Source of the DNA: Chlamydomonas sphaeroides
Lineage: Eukaryota > Chlorophyta > Chlorophyceae > Chlamydomonadales > Chlamydomonadaceae
Assembly: GCA_001662425.1 (NCBI GenBank)
Contig: BDDC01000059.1
Location: forward strand, 53,463-117,462
Length of the DNA: 64,000 bases
Direction of reading: 5' to 3'
Both the position numbers and the translations under genes were made by a program. Under the pieces are notes generated by a model. It saw nothing but the letters and a program-made list of their open reading frames with translations. It made no database searches and was not told where the DNA came from. The first letter of the stretch is position 1; each line of letters begins with the position of its first letter. This document shows positions 1 through 11,819 of the stretch, piece by piece.

Positions 1-3000
1 AGCCTGCCCGATCCCTTCTCACCACTTTCGGAGCCGCTGGGCTCCGTGGGCACGTACTCGTCATCGTCGTCGTCGCCGCCCACTTCCGCCGTCAGCTTGG
101 CCACGCGCTCCTGGGCCTTGGGCCGCTGCGCGCGGGCCGCGGCGGCGGCGGCGGCCGCCGCCGCGCGGGCCGCCTCCTCCTGCCGCTTGCGCTCCTCGGC
201 CAGGCGGCGCTCTGCCTCGGGATCGGTCTCAATGTCCCACGGGCAGACCTGCAGTGCAGCAAGCCGCAGGCGCCACGCTTCACATACGGCCCGACGTTGC
301 CAGCCTTGCCGCGTTGCGCACCTTGCTTTGTGTGTTTTCGATGCCGGGCTTGTCCCACTCGACCACGACGCTGTTGTAGGGATCGAAGTCCTGCATGTCG
401 TGCGCCGGCGGCCGGCCGACCTGTAGGATGCGGCCCTTGTACCAGGAGCCGCTGACCTTAACGCCCTGCTTGCCGCCAACGTACATTCGGCAGCGGTCAC
501 CGTGCTGCCAGTCCCTGTCGGCACGGCGCCGAGCCAGGGCGTGCAGCAAGCAGGGCCAGGGCTGCGCGTAAGCGCAGGCAACACTGCATTGTGGGGCGGG
601 CGGTGCTCTGGCGGACCAGCGCTAGGGCGGGGCCGGCGCCGCAAGCGTGCGGCTGCCCGTGGGCGGCTGGAGGGGTGCTGGCACGGTGCACGGGCGGGGT
701 GCCGTACCTGGCCGCGTCGAAGACGTCGCCGCGGATGACGTAGGCGGGCAGCACGTTGTCCATGTACAGCGGCAGCACCACCTCGGTCTGCGAGGGTCGC
801 GATGAGGGCCGGGGCCGCACAGGGCATCGGCCAGGCGCGGTTAGATTGCGACGAAGTCAGGACGATGTGGCAGGCGGCGTGGAGCAACAGGGTCATCGCG
901 GCGCGCGGCTGACCCACCGTGGCCTGCTCGAAGCGCGGCAGCTGCGTCCGCAGCGGCGTCAGCAGCATCCACATGCATGGCGGCCGCGAGGGCGGCGGCG
1001 GCGGCGGCCCGGTGGGCTCGGTGCCGTCGGCCTCGTGCTGCGCGGCGTGCTGCGCCGCAGCTGCTGCGATCTCCTCCTCTGTCTGCTTGAGCAGCGGGTA
1101 CCTGCATGTGGATCCCAGGAGATGTCACTCAGCCAGACCACCTCCACACCCCACGCGGCCAACCACGGCAAGGCCCCCAGGCCCTGAGAGGCGCAGGAGG
1201 GCAACGCGACTCACGTGCGGTAGGAGAGGCAGGCGACGCGGTAGCGCTGCGCGCAGTGCATGGCAGCGACCCGGTCGCGCAGCTGCGAGAGCTCGCGCAT
1301 CCAGTCCATGTCGTTGTGCGTCTGCGGCAACGATTGTTGAAACAAGCAGGGACCGGTCGCGTCAGTAGCTTGCGAAAGCAGTTTGCCCCCACAAAGCTCG
1401 ACCCGCTCAGACCACACAGATAGGGCAGGGTTGCGGGCTGCAACCTGGCTCATGCTGCGGTTGTCGCGGCCGGCAACGCACCCGCGCCATCTGCATGTAT
1501 TTTTCGAGGTGGAACACGATGGCCGAGCGCAGCACCACCACGGACTCGTTGGGGCCGGGGAAGTACAGCGGGCACCTGCAGCAACCGGCCAACGCGGCAA
1601 CGCATAGATGAGCCATGGACCACCAGGCACGGCACGCAGGCCACGCTTTCATGCCCACCCCACCCTGCAGCCTGCGCCTGCCAGGAGGGCTCACCTCGCC
1701 TCGCTGACACGGCGCTGGAAGCCGGCGCGCGTGAGCACGTGCGACGACTGCGTGTCCACGAATTGCTGCATGGCCATAATGTGCAGCGCCACGGAGCGCG
1801 CGTTCTGGTGCTGGGGCGCCTGCAGGCTGGCGACCCAGGGTTCGCGCAGCTGCGAGGCCCACGGCTCCCGCATGACGCCCAGCTTGAGCAGCATGTCCTC
1901 CAGCGCCAGGACCACGTCCGAGCCGCTCTGGCCTTGCGGCGCCTCCTCGCCGTCGGCCGCCGCGTCCTGTGAGGCCTTGAAGCGGGACTGCGGCACCGCC
2001 GGTGGGGTGGCAAACGAGCAACACAAGGCGAGTGCGGGTCAGCGAGCGGCAAGGGGTCTCTTGCGCGATGCCCAGGACCTGGTGAGTGCACGGCAGCTCG
2101 CCAGTTGCCCACAGCTTCTGTCCTCACCCGCAGCAGGTCGAGCAGCTCGCCGAGGCGCGAGGCCCACTCGGTCGGCTGCAGCCACCAGTCCACCTCGCCC
2201 AGGATGGCCTCAAGCGCCACGCACACGCGCTCCTCGATCACGAGGGGCACACGCGGGATGCCGGGCTGGTGCGGCATCTGCGGCATGGCACGGCCAGCGT
2301 CAGCTGCGGAGCACATCAGCCGCATGACCTCACTTCCCAGCCGCGAACAACAGCTTCCCCGCTCGCCCTTGGGGCTTTTCCGTCATTGCCCCACGGCCCG
2401 TGCGCATCGCTGTAGCAGTTCCGGTAGCGGCCCGCTGCCTGCGCGCACCATGTTCAGGTTGCCCCTGAGCAGCGGCGCCACCAGGTGGCGGTACCCGCTG
2501 GCGCGGCGCGACTCCAGGTCGGCAGGCGTCCAGGGCAGCGTGGCGGCGGCCAGCTCCTCGTCCTCCACCTCGCCCGCCTCGTGCACGGGACCTACATTGA
2601 GGGGCGAGACAACGAGAGATAACAGGATAAGGCATAACACAGGTGGGAGGAACAGGATTGGGCAGGGTGCTGACGTCCGGCATATAGGGTGCGGCCAGCC
2701 AAAGTAACAGTCGGTGCAGAGGCGGCATGAAGCGGGCGAGTACTACTGCGCTAGCGCAGAGCGGGCGGCGTACCTTCGTTGAGCTTCTTGGGCAGGGGCA
2801 TGGACTGCAGCAGGCGCAGCAGTGGCTCCTCGCGGCCAATGCGCCCGCGCTTGAGCCAGTCAATGAGCTCCACCAGCTTCTCACCCTCGTACCTGGTCGG
2901 CATCAGGTCGGGAAGGAGGCAAAGTTCACGCACGGGGGGCCCGGCCAACGCAACGCGGAAGCTGACTAGGGTCAGGGAGGCAACAGTGCTGTCACGAGGG

Positions 3001-6000
3001 CACATAAGCGCCCTGCAGAAGCAGCCCCGGGCACAGCTGCCGCTGTGACAGCGCGCATGGCTCACCAGCCCCAGCCCTTGCCCTCGGCGTCCTCCACGAA
3101 AACGCGCCAAGCGCCGGCGTTGGCCCCCAGCGCCCAGTACCGCCGGCCGCGCACGTCGCGGCCGATGGGCTTGCGGATGCCAAGCCTGTAGGTACGGTGG
3201 CGGACCAGGCGGGGCGCATCAGTACGCCTGACTCAGACACGAGGACAGCACCGCCGGCGGCCCCCGCCGCCCATTGCTACAGCATCCAAGCCCTGGGGCC
3301 AAGCAGCATGCTCCGGTCGCCTCACTTGCACGTGTCCATCCAGCGGATCCAAAAGTCCGGGTCCTCCATCTCGGACAGCGTGGACGGGATGGCGGGCGTG
3401 ATGAGGTCGTCCACCGCCCGCCGCGCGACGCCGTCGTCTACCGCCGCCAGGCTGATGCCGGCGCCCGCCAGCGCGCGCAGCGGCAGCGACAGCAGCTCCA
3501 CGCGCGCGTGGATGTGCTCGCGCAGCACGTCGGACGCGAGTGCCAGGTCGAGGAGCGCGCGCAGGACGGCCAGCTTCCCGCGTGGCGGTAGTAGCACATA
3601 CTCGCGCGTGCGGATGTGCTCCACAGCAGCCTGCGGCAGTGCGGAGTCGGGACCCAGGCCGTAAGGGACAGCTGGAGCATGGCAGCTGGAGGGGGCTGGT
3701 GGTGATTCAGGAGCTGGAGTAGTGGCTGTGAGCGGGGCGTGGGATCAGGCGGGTGGGTCAATAGATGGGGAACGCACCTTTGCCTCAGCGCCGACGACCT
3801 CCACGGACGCGCCGTTGATGGCGGACCAGGTGCGCTCCATCCAGTTCTCCGTCTTGGCCTCGTCCGCCATGAGCTTGGACTGCGCCACAGCAAGCAGCGA
3901 CAGATGCATGCGCCTCAGCCCCAAGCGACCATGTAACGCAGCTATCAGCGCGTATCCGTCCAAGGCATGACCAGGAAGCGCTTGGCCTTCGTGGCCCCCG
4001 ACCTTGGTCGCTGGATTCCGCGCTTGTACCGAGCACCCCCAAGCCCCACACCAGGACACGGCCCCACCTCGTGCACCAGCTCCTGCTTGCGCGGCGCGTG
4101 GCCCTCGATGAGCCGCAGCAAGCCCGCGTGCAGGTCGCGCAGCAGCGCCGCCGAGGCCACGTAGTCGCCGTCCACCAGCGTGGTGGTGTCGTACAGCGGC
4201 GTCACGCCGTCGTCGCACATGAGCGGCTTGCCGTCGGGCCCCCGCTGCGGCAGCGGGCCGGGCATGAGCGCCGCCTCCAGCGCGCGCAGCGGCACCGGCG
4301 GGAGCTGCAGCATGAACGCAAAGGTCTGCAGCGCGGGGACAGCCAACGTACGGGCACATGTCAGCAACCCCGTCCGCCTCCATGCATAGCGACGTCGTCA
4401 TTCCCCGACATCATCGCAGGCGAGCTGCTGTGGTGCAGCCTGCCGAGTTCAGCGGATCCTTCGCGGTGGCCTTCCGCCCGCGCAACCAGGCTAGCTAGCG
4501 CGGCGTCGTAGCACCCACCATGCACATCTCCCACGCCGACAGGACCTCGGGCACCATGTCCTGGTCCACCCGCCAGTCGGCAGTGAGCTCCGGCGGCTCT
4601 CCGCGCGCCTTGTCCGAGGCCTCGAGGGCCGCCTGCCGTGCGGCAGTGCGGCGCTCCCAGCGAGCGGTGCGGCGCTGCTGCTTGAGCGAGTCGCGCTCTT
4701 CGGCAGACAGGCCCTCGCACATGCCCTGGTGATTAAACAAAGATACGTCGCTTAGGAATGTGCAGGTGGCAGTGTGGGAGCGGCCTTCTGGTTCTGGGTA
4801 CGTCCGAGCCCTGCGCCTAGCCCATCAGCTGCTGTGCTGCCTCTCACCTGGCCCAGCTCGTCGCCCTCCTGGCTGAGGTCGCTATCACCGTCCTCGTCAT
4901 CGGCCCAGTCCTCCTCCGGGTCATCGTACTCATCCAGGTCGGGGTCCTCATCGCCCACAAACCCGTCCAGCTCGGTCGCCGTGCCAGCGGCCACCGTGCC
5001 CCCAGCCCCCGGCGTCAGCGAGCGGCTGCGGTGCGCGTACGCGACGGATGTCGAGGTGTGCTTGTGCCCGCCCCGGCCTCCGCCCCGGCCGCGGCCGCGA
5101 CCGGCCTGTGCATCACGCGGCATGCAAGGCGGTTGGGTTATGCCCGGTCCAAAGCCAACATGCAAGAGGTCACTGCTATTCAGGTGCCACGAGAGCTCAC
5201 CTTGCCGTCGTCCTCCTCAAACTCCTCCTCCCCTGCAGGGGAAGCAACAAAACACAAGCCCGACGTCATGCAAGCTGACGAGGGCTGCTGGGCACCTGGC
5301 CATGCCCGAGGAGGAATTTCACTCGCCTGTGGCGCTGTTTCGCTTCCGCTTGGCACCGCCGCCTCGGCCGCGTCCGCGACCCCCGCCCCCGCCCGCAGCA
5401 GCGGCAACGGCGTCCGCCGCGGGCGGCTTGCGCTGCGCCACGACCAGCTGCGCGATGTTGACCAGGTCTGTCAGCAGGGGCGGCGGCTCCATGCGGTGCC
5501 GCTGCATGGGGAAACGGCAGGGGGGGCCAAAGCGTGAGGCACAGACCGCAAGCCGTGGTAGTGCTGCCTTTACAAAGAAGTGTGCGCGAACGTGCCTTAA
5601 CCCAGGCTGCGAGCTGCGACGCGATGAAGGGTGTCTCCTCCTTCAGGTGGTCTACGCCGTAGGACTTGTCGCTGGTGCCCTGCTGCTGGTTGCTGTGCAG
5701 CAGCGCTGCGGCGGCGGTGTGAAGGTTCGCGTTAGGGTTGGCGGCCACGGCGTTGACGGCGCGTACGCAGAAGTCCAGCTTCCGCTGTGTGGTGACGTAG
5801 TGCTCCGCATAGGGGACTGCGGGTCTGTGAAGCCGGAACCTGACGAGGGATTGCCACGGGGAACTTCGTGGGTAACGCTTTCCACGGCGCAGGCAGCAAG
5901 TGAGACGACTACTAACTGGAACTCACCAGGCCTTCTCTGTGCATATCCAGACACCTGGGCTGCTGCCATACTGAATCACCCAGTGGGTGATGGGAGGTGT

Positions 6001-6373
6001 TTGTAGCGTGATGTACTTGGCCTCCTCTGTGGTGTGGACAGCAACGCAGTGAGGACAGCAACGCAGGGGTGAGGGCCGAACACGCCAGCGAGGGGCCTAC
6101 CAGCACGGCCCAACTAACCCGCGCGCAAGAATTGATAGCAAACCAACCTGAGGTGTCATCAATTGGGGGCGAAGAGCCCACGGCGTACACTGTGCCTGGC
6201 GGCAGCGAAGGCAGCTCATCCAAGCTCACAGCTGCGTTATTAACACCGTTCAAGATAGAGAAGTCGTCCAGAACACGCAGAGGCAAATTTGTCCCGCCTG
6301 CATCAATTGGGAGGCGGGCAGGGGCGTTTGGTGGCAGCCCAGTCTTCGCGACTTCGGTCAACTTGGGCGCCAT
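1..6373 (-). CDS. RFTS-like + DDT + WHIM chromatin protein (3' end off window)
   Basis: Probably a nuclear chromatin-remodelling accessory factor (ACF1/BAZ-like). I join 21 exons in phase from the ATG at 6373: 6373-6148, 6026-5927, 5839-5602, 5501-5327, 5232-5201, 5105-4848, 4725-4519, 4325-4068, 3879-3778, 3630-3326, 3185-3066, 2892-2774, 2591-2449, 2277-2128, 1987-1695, 1575-1482, 1321-1215, 1101-918, 787-708, 514-322, 248-<1, about 1,210 residues so far. Residues about 30-150 resemble the replication-foci (RFTS) domain of DNMT1-type methyltransferases (LPLRVLDDFSI; THWVIQYGSSPGVWICTEKAW is split over an exon junction). Then come a Gly/Arg/acidic linker, a DDT domain (about 395-470, MVPEVLSAWEMCM), WHIM1 (about 540-630) and WHIM2 (GRRYWALG and RVFVEDAEGKGWGW). 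Near the C-terminal end, VVVEWDKPGIE and CPWDIE resemble BRWD/PHIP proteins. One intron has a GC donor (5326). Exon joins are strong; the exact partner complex is unknown. Confidence 0.85.
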
Positions 6374-6993
6374 GGCCGGCCGCGACCCGTCGCAGCGGCC
6401 TCCAGGCGCGTCTCCAGCAAGCCCATGGAGACCACGCCTTCTGTTTCCGCAGGCACGCGGCGGCCTTACTCTGGTTGGGCGGAAGAGCGGATCCGTCCTG
6501 CGCCATGCTGCTGGCGCGGGCAGCCGCTGCTGCACACACACAGCCACGAGATGCTATAGGCTTCTTGCTCGCTTTGGCGCTGTCAAGGGACGGTTGACTG
6601 GGCTGGGCTGCTTGACCGCATTTGCTCGGGCAGGCTCAGCAGCTCAGCAGCAGACGACCAGCCAAGGAGCTACCAAGGCCTTGAAAAGCTCGACTGTCAC
6701 AGAGAGGGCAAGTAGCCGTACACTTCAGGCGCGCAGACCGAGTTCGGCCGAAGCTTGGCCCGTTGTGGCGTGTTTGGTATCAGGCGCAAGGTGCAGAAGC
6801 TCGTGGCATAGCAGGCAACAGGAGACAACGTCGGTGGCTTGCCAGGCGTCCTCGCCGCTTGGCAATGTGGGCTGTACGACCAACTCTTCTGCACTCTTCT
6901 TCTCCCTCACCTCGCGGATATAGCGTCTCGTGCGCTGGGTCCTAAACTTTTGCACACAGAGGCCTCTTGGGAGGGCTTGCGCTGAGAAGAAGA
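6374..6993. promoter_or_regulatory. divergent upstream region shared by the DDT protein and Tic40 genes
   Basis: About 620 bases separate the two start codons, which point away from each other. The stretch must hold both 5' UTRs and both promoters. I see no clear TATA box or conserved motif. A long open frame on the plus strand (6069-6923) crosses it, but it is antisense to the first exons of the DDT gene and looks accidental. Confidence 0.4.
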
Positions 6994-9900
6994 ATGTTGA
7001 CGCGCACTGCAGTCTCTCGGCCCCAAGCCCCGCGTGGCCTGGGCGCACGCGTCAGCCCGCTGGTGCCAAGGGTTGCCTGCCGCGCGACTGGGCCAGGTGG
7101 GGCTCGCTTTGCACTTGCAGGCGTTGGAATCAACGCTTTGCACACCGCAAGTCGCAGCCGCCGACGAGCTCAATTTGCCTTGTCGCAGGTCCTGAGCAGC
7201 AGCAAGCCGTTGCTGCGCCTGTAGATGCGGGCGCAGTCGCGCAGGCTGCTGCCCCAATCGCGGCCGTGGGCGAGACCATCGCGGTCGCGACGCCCTACCC
7301 GATGCCGCCCAACCCGGCCTATTACCAGGTGTGTAAGGCATTGGTGGAGTGCGTTTGGAAGATCTGGGCCCACCGGGCGGCGCTGACTTGTCCCCGACTG
7401 CGATTGCTTCTCGCGCAGGGCATGCCCCCTCGCCAGGACTACTATATGGCCGCCCCTCCAGCTGGATATTATCCCCCGCCGCCGGCTCCGTACAAGGAGG
7501 AGCCTGCGTCGACCGGGGCGCCGTGGTGGATTATCTTCGGCGGAGGTGTCATCGCCGGTCTGGTGCTCTCCAAGGCAAGAGCGCAGCACACCGTTTCGGC
7601 GATGGCCTACAACCCAGTGCTAATGCGATTGACGCGGGGCACCGCAGGTCCAGGAGTACATGAAGAACCCCAAGACGCCGCAGCAGATGATGATGGAGAT
7701 GGCTATGAAGCAGATGAGCGGCGCTATGGGCGGCGCACCTGGCGGCGCGGGGTGAGCAACCTCCTGCATGTCGAGCGGCCCATTCGCTTGCACAGCAGCC
7801 CTGCAGGCACACCCTGCTAACCGCCGCTGCCCTTTCATCCCCCACAGCATGCCGCCGTTTGGGGGCGCGGCGAGCCCCTTTGGCGCCGCTGCCGGTGGCG
7901 CAGCCGCCAACCCCTTCGCCAACTTCGCGGCCGCTGCCGCCGCCCAGGCGCCACCAGCGGCTACCTTTGACACGACGGCGTCGCCGGTGGGCGGTGCCAC
8001 CGCGGCGCCCTCCAGCAGCGGCCCCAGCAGCAGCAGCGCGAACGAGCGCAAGGGCGACAAGTTCGCGTCGCGCCTCAACAGCGAGGGCCGCGAGCCGCGC
8101 AAGCCGGAGGCAACCGGCAGCAAGCCCCTGGACGTGGTGGTGAGACTGCAGGCGCGCAAGAGCGTGGCAGCAGGGGAACCTGGCTGCGTCAGCTTGGGGG
8201 AGGGAAGGAAGGTTGATTGACCAGCAGACGACGATCCATGAACCTGAGACGAAAGGGGCCGCGCTGATGGACAGGCGCCGCAAGCGGCCTAGGCCAAGGC
8301 ACAGCCGTGCGGACATGCACGGGTGGCCAGCGCGCCGCCGGCAGCTGGCGGTTGCGAACAAACACCGGCTCTTGGCAGGGCTGCAGCGCTAGCACGGGCG
8401 AGCCCAGGCGGAGCAGCTGCACGGCGGTTCTCAGCCTCGGCGTGCTGCCGTGGCCGTATGGACAGTGCGCAGGGGCACTAGCTGCTCGCAAGGTTTCCAG
8501 CTGGCAAGCCGCCGCCGCGACCAACGCACGCCGCGCAGGGCCCAGCCGGCAACAATTGCGCTCCTGTCGGCTTCCGGCGCTGTCTCTGACGGCCCCCAGC
8601 GCCCCCTGCAGCGCCCCTGCCTGGTTCCCGCCCCTCCTCTCATCACTCGCGCCTTTGCCTTGCTCATTACGCGTCCTTCATAGCTCGCCTAGCCAGCTCG
8701 CTCCACACACCCTGCCTGGTCCGCCCTGCCTGGTCCGGCCTGCCTCCCCCGCAGGAGCCGGTGGTCAAGGAGCCGTCCTCCAACGGTGCCTCGTCGAGCG
8801 GGGCAGCGGGCGCGGCCTCTGCCGGCCGCCAGTCGTTCTCGTTCATGGACGTGGACGCGGAGGCCAGCAGCAGCGCGGGCGCGGGTTTCGCCGGGGGCTT
8901 CCCCGGGGGGAGCGACGGCGCCAGCAGCAGCGGCGGCGCGGGTGCGCGGCGGACAGGCGGCTGGGCTGGGGCGCCGAGGGCTGGGGGGGATGGGGATTGA
9001 AAAGGTCGCCGCGGCGGCGGGGTGCAGGGAACGACTGGCAGTTCCTCTCTTCGTGCTGTGCCTCTCCCGCGTCGCATGCCCCGCCCCATAGCTGCCGCGT
9101 ACGTCCTGCCGCCTGCCGACTCACCTCACTGCTGCGTTGCCCTCTGTACTCGGCACCCCTCTGCGCTGCGCTCAGGCGCCACCGGCGAGTCTGCGGTCAT
9201 GTCGCAGATGATGGAGAACATGCTGCGCAACCCGGAGATGCAGAAGATGCTGTACCCGTACCTGCCGGAGCCCATGCGCAACCCCAGCAGCATCGAGTGG
9301 ATGCTGGGCAACCCCGAGGTCAAGAAGCAGATGGAGCAGATGTTCGCGCAGCAGGTGAGGGGGAACGCGACAAGAGGGCTTCGCGTGTGACCGAGTATGC
9401 GCTACCCCTCGGTAACGCATGTTAGGGTACCTAGGCCCCTGCGGCGGCCTTCCTTGCTACGCAACACGAGCTGTTCCGCTTCTTGTCCGGCCCCTGCCAT
9501 CTCCCGTACCGCGCATGCCTCCCTACTGACATGCCGTCGCCGCCGCCCCTGACGGAAGGGCCCCGGTCTCTGATACGGTCAAACGCGCGCGTTTGATAGT
9601 ACGCATAACCCTTGATGCCTCCCCTCCCCCTCGCGCCGCAGAACGTCATGTCGCCTCAGATGATGGAGATGATGAAGAACATGGACTTCAACCAGGACAA
9701 GGTCAACAAGCAGTTCCAGGAGCTGGGGCTCAAGCCCGAGGACGTGATCAGCAAGGTTATGGCCAACCCCGAGCTGGCCGCGGGCTTCTCCAACCCTAAG
9801 GTCCAGGCCGCCATCCTGGACATTTCCCAAAACCCCATGAACATCGTCAAGTACCAGACCGACCCCGAGGTCATGAAGGTGAGGGTGCGCGTGCTGGAGG

Positions 9901-10085
9901 CAGCATGGGGAGGACAAGGGGGCGCAAGGCAGAGCGGCCTGCAGGCGTACCAGCATGCCGGACTCGCTCCGCATATGAACATGCCCCGTCACGCTGTGTC
10001 TGCCGCCGTGCTCTTCCCCCGCCCTCCCCACCAGGTGCTGGAGAAGGTGACTGAGATCTTCCAGCCCCCCGCCGGCATGCGGTGA
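6994..10085 (+). CDS. TIC40: Tic40, chloroplast inner-envelope import co-chaperone
   Basis: Tic40 links the Tic110 import channel to stromal Hsp93 during protein import at the inner envelope. Nine exons join in phase: 6994-7096, 7189-7328, 7419-7574, 7648-7751, 7848-8139, 8755-8941, 9176-9354, 9642-9878, 10035-10085, giving about 482 residues (the Arabidopsis protein has about 447). The N-terminus is a basic Ser/Thr/Arg-rich transit peptide. A Pro/Tyr-rich stretch precedes one membrane helix (WWIIFGGGVIAGLVLSK), followed by a Met-rich segment (MMMEMAMKQM). The C-terminal half has the two STI1/Hip-Hop type segments, around MMENMLRNPEMQKML and MMEMMKNMDFNQDK, with NPEL and NPK helices up to the end FQPPAGMR. 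The intron after 7574 uses a GC donor, supported because the frame closes only there. The middle linker is Ala/Ser rich. Identification is firm. Confidence 0.93.
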
Positions 10086-11819
10086 AGCGCTGCAGACGCA
10101 CGGCGCTGAGCCGGCGAGCCTGAGCCGGCTCGGAGGATGGCGTAGCGTAGGGGTCTTGGCTTGTGCCTCTGGTGTTGCAGGGTGTGCGGGCGGCCCGGGG
10201 GGCGGGGGGGCTCGGTGGGCAGGGCCGCGTGGGGCGGAGAGGAGCCGCACGGCGCGCAGGGGCGTGTTATGGATGTCAAGCACTGCTGGGCGCGGGGCGA
10301 AGGCGCGCCGATGGGGCCTGGAAGGGCGACTGCACGGTGTGAACCTCGGACGAGGGACAGGACGGCGCAACACGTTGCCGTGGCTGCGCGCCACAGCGCG
10401 GGCTGGGCTGGGCTAGGAGGCGTGTGGTTCATGGACAGGGGCGTGTGGAGGAGAGGTGCGGATACATGGGCGATACACAGGCCGCGCGAATATGGGGTGT
10501 AGGCAGGGGGCAGGGCAGTGCGGGCGAGCTGGCGGCAGCGGCTGGCTGGCTGCACCTCGAGCGCTGTAAGCGGGCCTGGTTGATGGCGCCGATCGCATGT
10601 CGGCTGCTTTGTCCATCTGAGCCAGAACTCCCGAGCTCCAGTACGCAGACTCGGCGGGTCAGAGGGTGACGATGCCAAGTTGGCAGTGCAGCAATTGCGC
10701 AGCTGCTAGGCGCCTATACGAGACGGTGGCATGGGTCTACTCGGCTAAGCCAGCACGGGGTGAACCCCTTGCGAGATCTGGAGAGGAAGGCGTGCCCGCA
10801 GGAGAGAGCGTGTGCCCACCGTTGTGCGCCACCCGTCCATTTGCACAGATGCGGCACAGGCTGAATCTCGACCGCCTGCTGGCTTCGCTTTGGTTCAATC
10901 CGGCTGGCCCCGCTACGCGGCCTCTCGCCGTCGCACCCGCCTGACTGCAATGACACGAACAAGTGCTTACCAGCTCTTCTCCATTACACAGGGACACGGC
11001 TCCCCCGGCATGCCGTGCCGGCACGGGCCTGAACGGCCCAGGCGTAGCCGATGGTTCTGCCCAGGAGGCAGCGCCTCATGGCTCTGCCGCCCCCGTGAAG
11101 CGAACCTCATCAAGCTACGCCACACGCTCTCATGCTTCCATCATGCAGACGTATCGCAACGCATCTAACCCCCTCCTACGAAGCCGCCAGCCGCCCCCAC
11201 AGGGGACGTCATCTCATGAATACAGGTCAGGCGGGAATGCGCAGTCCTGGCGCTGTGGGGCCCCAATTATGCGCGCACACCACAGATACAGAACACCCTA
11301 TATGCAAAACCTACCAAACAAGCAACTGGCACGGCACGGTACGGCAAACAACGCTGACACGCCTAGCACCATCGCCACGCACGCAAACAGAGAACACGAC
11401 CGACAGGTTCACGGGCACGGAAACAGACGGGAGAGGCGCTGCTGCCTGGCAGCAGCGCATTAGCAAGACACGTACTCAAGCAACGGAACGACCCTACCAA
11501 GCGTGAGCCGGCCTCACCCCTGCCGCAAGCGCAATGCTGCGCCTCGCGGGGGCGCCAGGCCCCGCCCACCGCAACGATCCCTTCCCTCCCGACTCGGCAG
11601 CGCGGTCAGCGCGATATAACCAAATGCCCTCGCCACGCGCCGCTCCAGCGTCCCGGCCAGGCGATACGCTGCCTGCCAGCCGGCCCCCCGCGACACTCCT
11701 GCATAATGCTCTCCCCACAGTTGGGTTTCTTCGCAACTCCCCTCACCCACCCACATAAGCCCGCGCCACGGCAGCACGTCGTGGCGCCACCGCCCCACAA
11801 CGCAACCCTGCCGCACCCT
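10086..11819. other. convergent 3' region between Tic40 and the EamA transporter
   Basis: About 1.7 kb between two stop codons that face each other. It should hold both 3' UTRs. A TGTAA on the minus strand (plus-strand TTACA at 10984-10988) could end the transporter transcript. Open frames here are short, overlap on both strands and match nothing I know. I see no further gene. Confidence 0.5.
10565..10569 (+). terminator. possible TGTAA poly(A) signal of Tic40
   Basis: TGTAA, the usual green-algal polyadenylation signal, lies about 480 bases after the Tic40 stop codon. Position and strand fit, but a five-base word occurs by chance, so this is only a candidate. Confidence 0.35.

Noticed and set aside
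6069..6923. Long open frame on the plus strand before Tic40
   Set aside because: Antisense to the first two exons of the RFTS-DDT gene, whose minus-strand frame has clear domain similarity. GC-rich sequence leaves many accidental open frames.
10086..11819. Possible extra gene between Tic40 and the transporter
   Set aside because: No frame longer than about 230 codons, none with domain-like sequence, and both neighbours need 3' UTRs here.
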